Shown here one piece after another: positions 6,582 through 8,841 of a stretch of 8,841 bases of DNA. Numbering within the stretch: position 1 is the first letter of the stretch; every line of letters begins with the position of its first letter. The DNA lies in the NCBI GenBank assembly GCA_030151865.1, contig JASLCK010000390.1, positions 1 through 8,841 of the forward strand. The letters run 5' to 3'. A program made the position numbers and the translations under genes. The stretch comes from Rhodospirillaceae bacterium (GTDB lineage Bacteria > Pseudomonadota > Alphaproteobacteria > Rhodospirillales > Magnetospirillaceae). The notes under the pieces are model-generated. The model worked only from the letters and a program-made list of their open reading frames with translations. It did not search any database and had not been told where the DNA came from.

Positions 6582-8228
6582 ATGGAAACTTGGATGCAGG
6601 TATACGATCCGCTCGGCAATCTGTGGCTGTCGTCACTGATTGCCGCGCTGCCGATCATTTTCTTTTTTGTGGCTTTGACTGTTTTGCGCCTGAAGGGGCA
6701 TGTGGCGGGCACCCTGACCGTCGCCTTGTCGCTGATCGTCGCCATCGCATTTTACAAGATGCCCGCCAGCATGGCCCTGGCCTCGGCGGTCTATGGCTTC
6801 TGCTATGGGCTGTGGCCGATTGCCTGGATCATCATCGCGGCGGTGTTCCTTTATAAAATCACCGTCAAGACCGGCCAGTTCGAGATCATCCGTTCGTCCG
6901 TGATCGCCATCACCGAAGATCAGCGTTTGCAGATGCTGATGGTGGGCTTTTCCTTCGGCGCGTTCTTGGAAGGTGCTGCCGGGTTTGGCGCGCCGGTCGC
7001 CATCACCGCCGCCCTGCTGGTGGGTCTGGGCTTCAATCCGCTTTATGCCGCTGGTCTGTGCCTGATCGCCAACACCGCGCCCGTCGCATTCGGGGCCATG
7101 GGTATTCCGATCATCGTCGGCGGTCAGGTCACCGGCATCGACCCCATGAAGATCGGCGCCATGGCCGGTCGCCAGTTGCCGTTGCTGTCGGTCTTCGTTC
7201 CGTTCTGGATCATCATGATCATGGACGGCTGGAAAGGCATCAAGGAAACCTGGCCCGCCATCTTCGTCGCGGGTGGCACCTTTGCCGTCAGCCAGTACCT
7301 GACCTCCAATTTCATCGGTCCGGAACTGCCCGACATCACCTCGGCCCTGATCAGTTTGATCAGCATCACCGTCTTCCTGAAGTTCTGGAAGCCCAAGAAC
7401 ATCTTCCGCTTCAAGAAGGAAGAGGGGGACCTGGAAAAGCATTCCCACGACTACAGCCTGGGTCAGGTGTTCCGCGCCTGGTCGCCCTTCCTGATCCTGA
7501 CCATCATGGTCACCATCTGGAGCCTGAAGCCGTTCAAGGATTTGTTCGCCAAGGGCAACGTGCTGTACGCCACCGTTCTGCAATGGCCGGTGCCTTATCT
7601 GGACAAGCTGGTCGTCAAGACCGCCCCGATTGTCGCCGCCAACACGTCTTACGCCGCCGTCTATAAGCTGGACATCCTGTCGGCCACCGGCACTGCCATC
7701 TTCCTGTCGGCCATCATCTCGATGCTGGTTCTGTCCATGCGTCCCGGCGAAGCGGTGCGGACCTTCGGCGAAACCATCGCCGAGTTAAAGCGTCCGATCT
7801 TCTCGATCGGCATGGTTCTGGCGTTTGCGTTCGTCGCCAATTATTCGGGCCTGTCCTCGACCCTGGCCCTGCTGCTGGCAGGCACCGGCGCGGCCTTCCC
7901 GTTCTTCTCGCCCGTGCTGGGTTGGATCGGCGTGTTCCTGACTGGTTCCGACACCTCGTCCAACGCGCTGTTCTGCAGCCTTCAGGCCAACACCGCCCAT
8001 CAGATCGGCGCATCCGACGTGCTTTTGGTGGCCGCCAACACCACCGGCGGCGTCACCGGCAAGATGATCTCGCCCCAGTCCATCGCCGTGGCTTGCGCCG
8101 CTGTTGGTCTGGTTGGCCACGAATCGGATCTGTTCCGCTTCACCGTGAAGCACAGCCTGTTCTTCGTGACCATCGTCGGCATCATCACCGCGCTTCAGGC
8201 TTATGTCCTGCAGTGGATGATCCCGTAA
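6582..8228 (+). CDS. lldP: L-lactate permease (LctP/LldP family)
   Basis: Inner-membrane proton symporter for L-lactate; E. coli LldP also carries D-lactate and glycolate. The 548-aa length matches E. coli LldP (551). Hydrophobic segments fill the protein from about residue 17 to the C-terminus, consistent with 12 or more membrane spans, with one charged loop around residues 270-290 (KPKNIFRFKKEEGDLEKHSHD). Conserved family stretches are WPIAWIIIAAVFLYK (about 76-90), GAFLEGAAGFGAP (126-138), GSDTSSNALF (455-464) and GGVTGKMISPQS (489-500). The start is secure: ATG 6582 has GAGGAG 5 nt upstream. The gene stands alone between its own upstream region and a terminator. No lactate dehydrogenase (lldD or lldEFG) or LldR gene is adjacent, so oxidation of the substrate must be encoded elsewhere. 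An operator-like dyad upstream may confer substrate control. Confidence 0.96.
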   Translation: METWMQVYDPLGNLWLSSLIAALPIIFFFVALTVLRLKGHVAGTLTVALSLIVAIAFYKMPASMALASAVYGFCYGLWPIAWIIIAAVFLYKITVKTGQFEIIRSSVIAITEDQRLQMLMVGFSFGAFLEGAAGFGAPVAITAALLVGLGFNPLYAAGLCLIANTAPVAFGAMGIPIIVGGQVTGIDPMKIGAMAGRQLPLLSVFVPFWIIMIMDGWKGIKETWPAIFVAGGTFAVSQYLTSNFIGPELPDITSALISLISITVFLKFWKPKNIFRFKKEEGDLEKHSHDYSLGQVFRAWSPFLILTIMVTIWSLKPFKDLFAKGNVLYATVLQWPVPYLDKLVVKTAPIVAANTSYAAVYKLDILSATGTAIFLSAIISMLVLSMRPGEAVRTFGETIAELKRPIFSIGMVLAFAFVANYSGLSSTLALLLAGTGAAFPFFSPVLGWIGVFLTGSDTSSNALFCSLQANTAHQIGASDVLLVAANTTGGVTGKMISPQSIAVACAAVGLVGHESDLFRFTVKHSLFFVTIVGIITALQAYVLQWMIP

Positions 8229-8252
8229 GGAGAGAGACGGGTTCATCCTGCG

Positions 8253-8287
8253 GAGGGGCTGGGAAACCAGCCCCTCTTTTTATTTTT
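8253..8287 (+). terminator. Intrinsic terminator after lldP
   Basis: GAGGGGCTGG (8253-8262) pairs perfectly with CCAGCCCCTC (8267-8276) around a GAAA tetraloop and is followed by TTTTTATTTTT (8277-8287). It begins 24 nt after the lldP stop. This is as clear as an intrinsic terminator gets. Confidence 0.96.
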
Positions 8288-8290
8288 AGG

Positions 8291-8606
8291 CCCTCAGCAC
8301 CGGGCGCGGGCATCCGGCCCCTGGGCTTCCCTCCGCTAAAGCTAAGTTATATTTGGTCCCTCAGCGCCGGGCGGGCGCATCCGCGCCCTTGGCTTCCCTC
8401 CGCTTCGCTGCGGCGCGCTCAACGCGCATAGTCGCTGCGCTAGACTTTAATTTGTCCCTCAGCGCCGGGCGGGCGCATCCGCCCGCTTGGCTTCCCTCCG
8501 CTAACGCTAAGTTATATTTGGTCCCTCAGCGCCGGGCGCGGGCATCCGCCCGCTTGGCTTCCCTCCGCTAAAGCTCCGGAGCGCTCAACGCGCTCGTCGC
8601 TGCGCT
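8291..8606. repeat. Array of four hairpin-bearing direct repeats (A-B-A-B)
   Basis: A core of 47 bp beginning CCCTCAGC and ending GGCTTCCCTCCGCT occurs four times in the same orientation: 8291-8337, 8358-8404, 8456-8502 and 8523-8569. Units start 67, 98 and 67 bp apart. Units 1 and 3 carry a short AT-containing tail (GCTAAGTTATATTTGGT). Units 2 and 4 carry a longer tail with GCGCTCAACGCG and GTCGCTGCGCT. The whole is therefore a 165-bp tandem duplication of an A-B pair. Each core can fold into a small GC-rich hairpin around CATC/ATCC: 8308-8320 (weakest), 8373-8388, 8469-8486 and 8538-8553. The array lies between gene ends, directly after the lldP terminator, as is usual for REP-like intergenic elements. 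Open frames across it are low-complexity artefacts. Confidence 0.88.
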
Positions 8607-8630
8607 CCATCAGCTCTGACGGCGACGACT

Positions 8631-8674
8631 TCTCTTCCCGCCCCCTCGCGGGGAGGGATTGAGGGTGGGGGGTT
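8631..8674. repeat. Dispersed-type intergenic repeat with C/G-rich hairpin
   Basis: CTTCCCGCCCCCTCGCGGGG followed by AGGGATTGAGGGTGGGG closely resembles the C/G-rich intergenic element common in proteobacterial genomes (pattern TCCCCGC-TCGCGGGGAGGG-GGGTGGGG). TCCC (8636-8639) and CCCC (8642-8645) pair with GGGG (8650-8653) and GGGA (8655-8658) around TCGC, with one unpaired base on each side. It differs from the CCCTCAGC repeats next to it. Confidence 0.55.
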
Positions 8675-8730
8675 GGGGGTGCTGTTGAAACCACTCAGGT
8701 ACCGATCCCCACGTCCCATCGCCCCAATGC

Positions 8731-8762
8731 AAAAAGGCCACGCATTGCTGCGCGGCCTTTTT
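8731..8762. terminator. Bidirectional intrinsic terminator
   Basis: AAAAAGGCC (8731-8739) pairs perfectly with GGCCTTTTT (8754-8762). CGC (8741-8743) and GCG (8750-8752) extend the stem after an A-C mismatch. T runs follow on both strands, so it can act in both directions. The nearest gene it could serve is the minus-strand frame ending at 8818, 56 nt away, since lldP already has its own terminator. Confidence 0.85.
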
Positions 8763-8772
8763 GTTTCGATAA

Positions 8773-8793
8773 GTCGCGTTTTTGAGGCGCGAC
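8773..8793 (-). other. Small stem-loop 3' of the right-edge gene
   Basis: GTCGCG (8773-8778) and CGCGAC (8788-8793) form a 6-bp stem around a 9-nt loop, between the apparent stop at 8818 and the bidirectional terminator. Read on the minus strand its loop is A-rich. It may stabilise the mRNA 3' end or be incidental. Confidence 0.3.
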
Positions 8794-8817
8794 CGAAATC
8801 GAATAAGCTCTTGCGGA

Positions 8818-8841
8818 TCAGCCCTGACGGGCCTTGAAACG
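8818..8841 (-). CDS. Apparent C-terminal end of a minus-strand gene (partial)
   Basis: On the minus strand the last 24 bases read R-F-K-A-R-Q-G-stop (TGA at 8820-8818). The basic ending and the terminator 56 nt downstream on the same strand fit the 3' end of a gene lying to the right, perhaps a small nucleic-acid-binding protein. Seven codons are far too few to identify it, and the frame is open partly by chance. The reading rests mainly on the terminator placement. Confidence 0.35.
   Translation of the reverse strand, partial: RFKARQG

Noticed and set aside
6633..7583. Minus-strand open frame of 316 codons inside lldP
   Set aside because: The product is Asp/Gln/Gly/His-rich without a domain, opposite the well-conserved permease.
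8353..8571. Open frames across the repeat array, one of 72 codons
   Set aside because: The product simply repeats the translated repeat unit; no ribosome-binding site and no non-repeat sequence.
8291..8606. CRISPR array
   Set aside because: The units are direct repeats, but the intervals are 20 or about 51 bp and are themselves repeated between units 1 and 3 and between units 2 and 4, so they are not unique spacers. No cas gene is nearby.

Overview
The window is GC-rich DNA with strongly G/C-biased third codon positions. Gene content and protein style fit an alphaproteobacterium of the Rhodospirillales, possibly Magnetospirillum-like; this assignment is an inference from sequence style only. 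It reads as ordinary chromosomal housekeeping and metabolic DNA with two accessory-looking spots: an endolysin-like gene beside an AT-rich spacer, and an array of hairpin-bearing repeats near the right end. I see no tRNA, rRNA, CRISPR array, insertion sequence or complete phage module.

Layout, left to right. (1) A long-chain acyl-CoA synthetase on the minus strand, its C-terminus cut off by the left edge (1576 down to 1). (2) A divergent 162-bp spacer holding a good alphaproteobacterial sigma-70-type promoter for the next gene. (3) An M3-family oligoendopeptidase (pepF, 1739-3526), followed by a strong intrinsic terminator. (4) An RluC-type 23S rRNA pseudouridine synthase (3616-4617), then, 2 nt after its stop codon, an unrecognised 260-aa soluble protein (4620-5402); the two look translationally coupled. 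(5) A convergent minus-strand gene (6241 down to 5417) encoding a peptidoglycan-binding domain fused to a GH19-type lysozyme/chitinase domain without a signal peptide. (6) A 340-bp divergent spacer, half of it AT-rich, with palindromes and a GC-rich leader. (7) An L-lactate permease (lldP, 6582-8228) with a textbook terminator. (8) About 590 bp without a convincing gene, holding four copies of a 47-bp repeat core in an A-B-A-B order, a second dispersed-type repeat, and a bidirectional terminator. (9) The apparent last codons of a minus-strand gene entering from the right edge.

The genes do not form one pathway. Acyl-CoA synthetase (fatty acid activation) and LldP (lactate uptake) both serve carbon acquisition; PepF and RluC are housekeeping functions. 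No clear undescribed system is present. The items most worth following up are the repeat array, in which hairpins are preserved while the arm sequences change, the stand-alone endolysin, and the unknown protein coupled to rluC.
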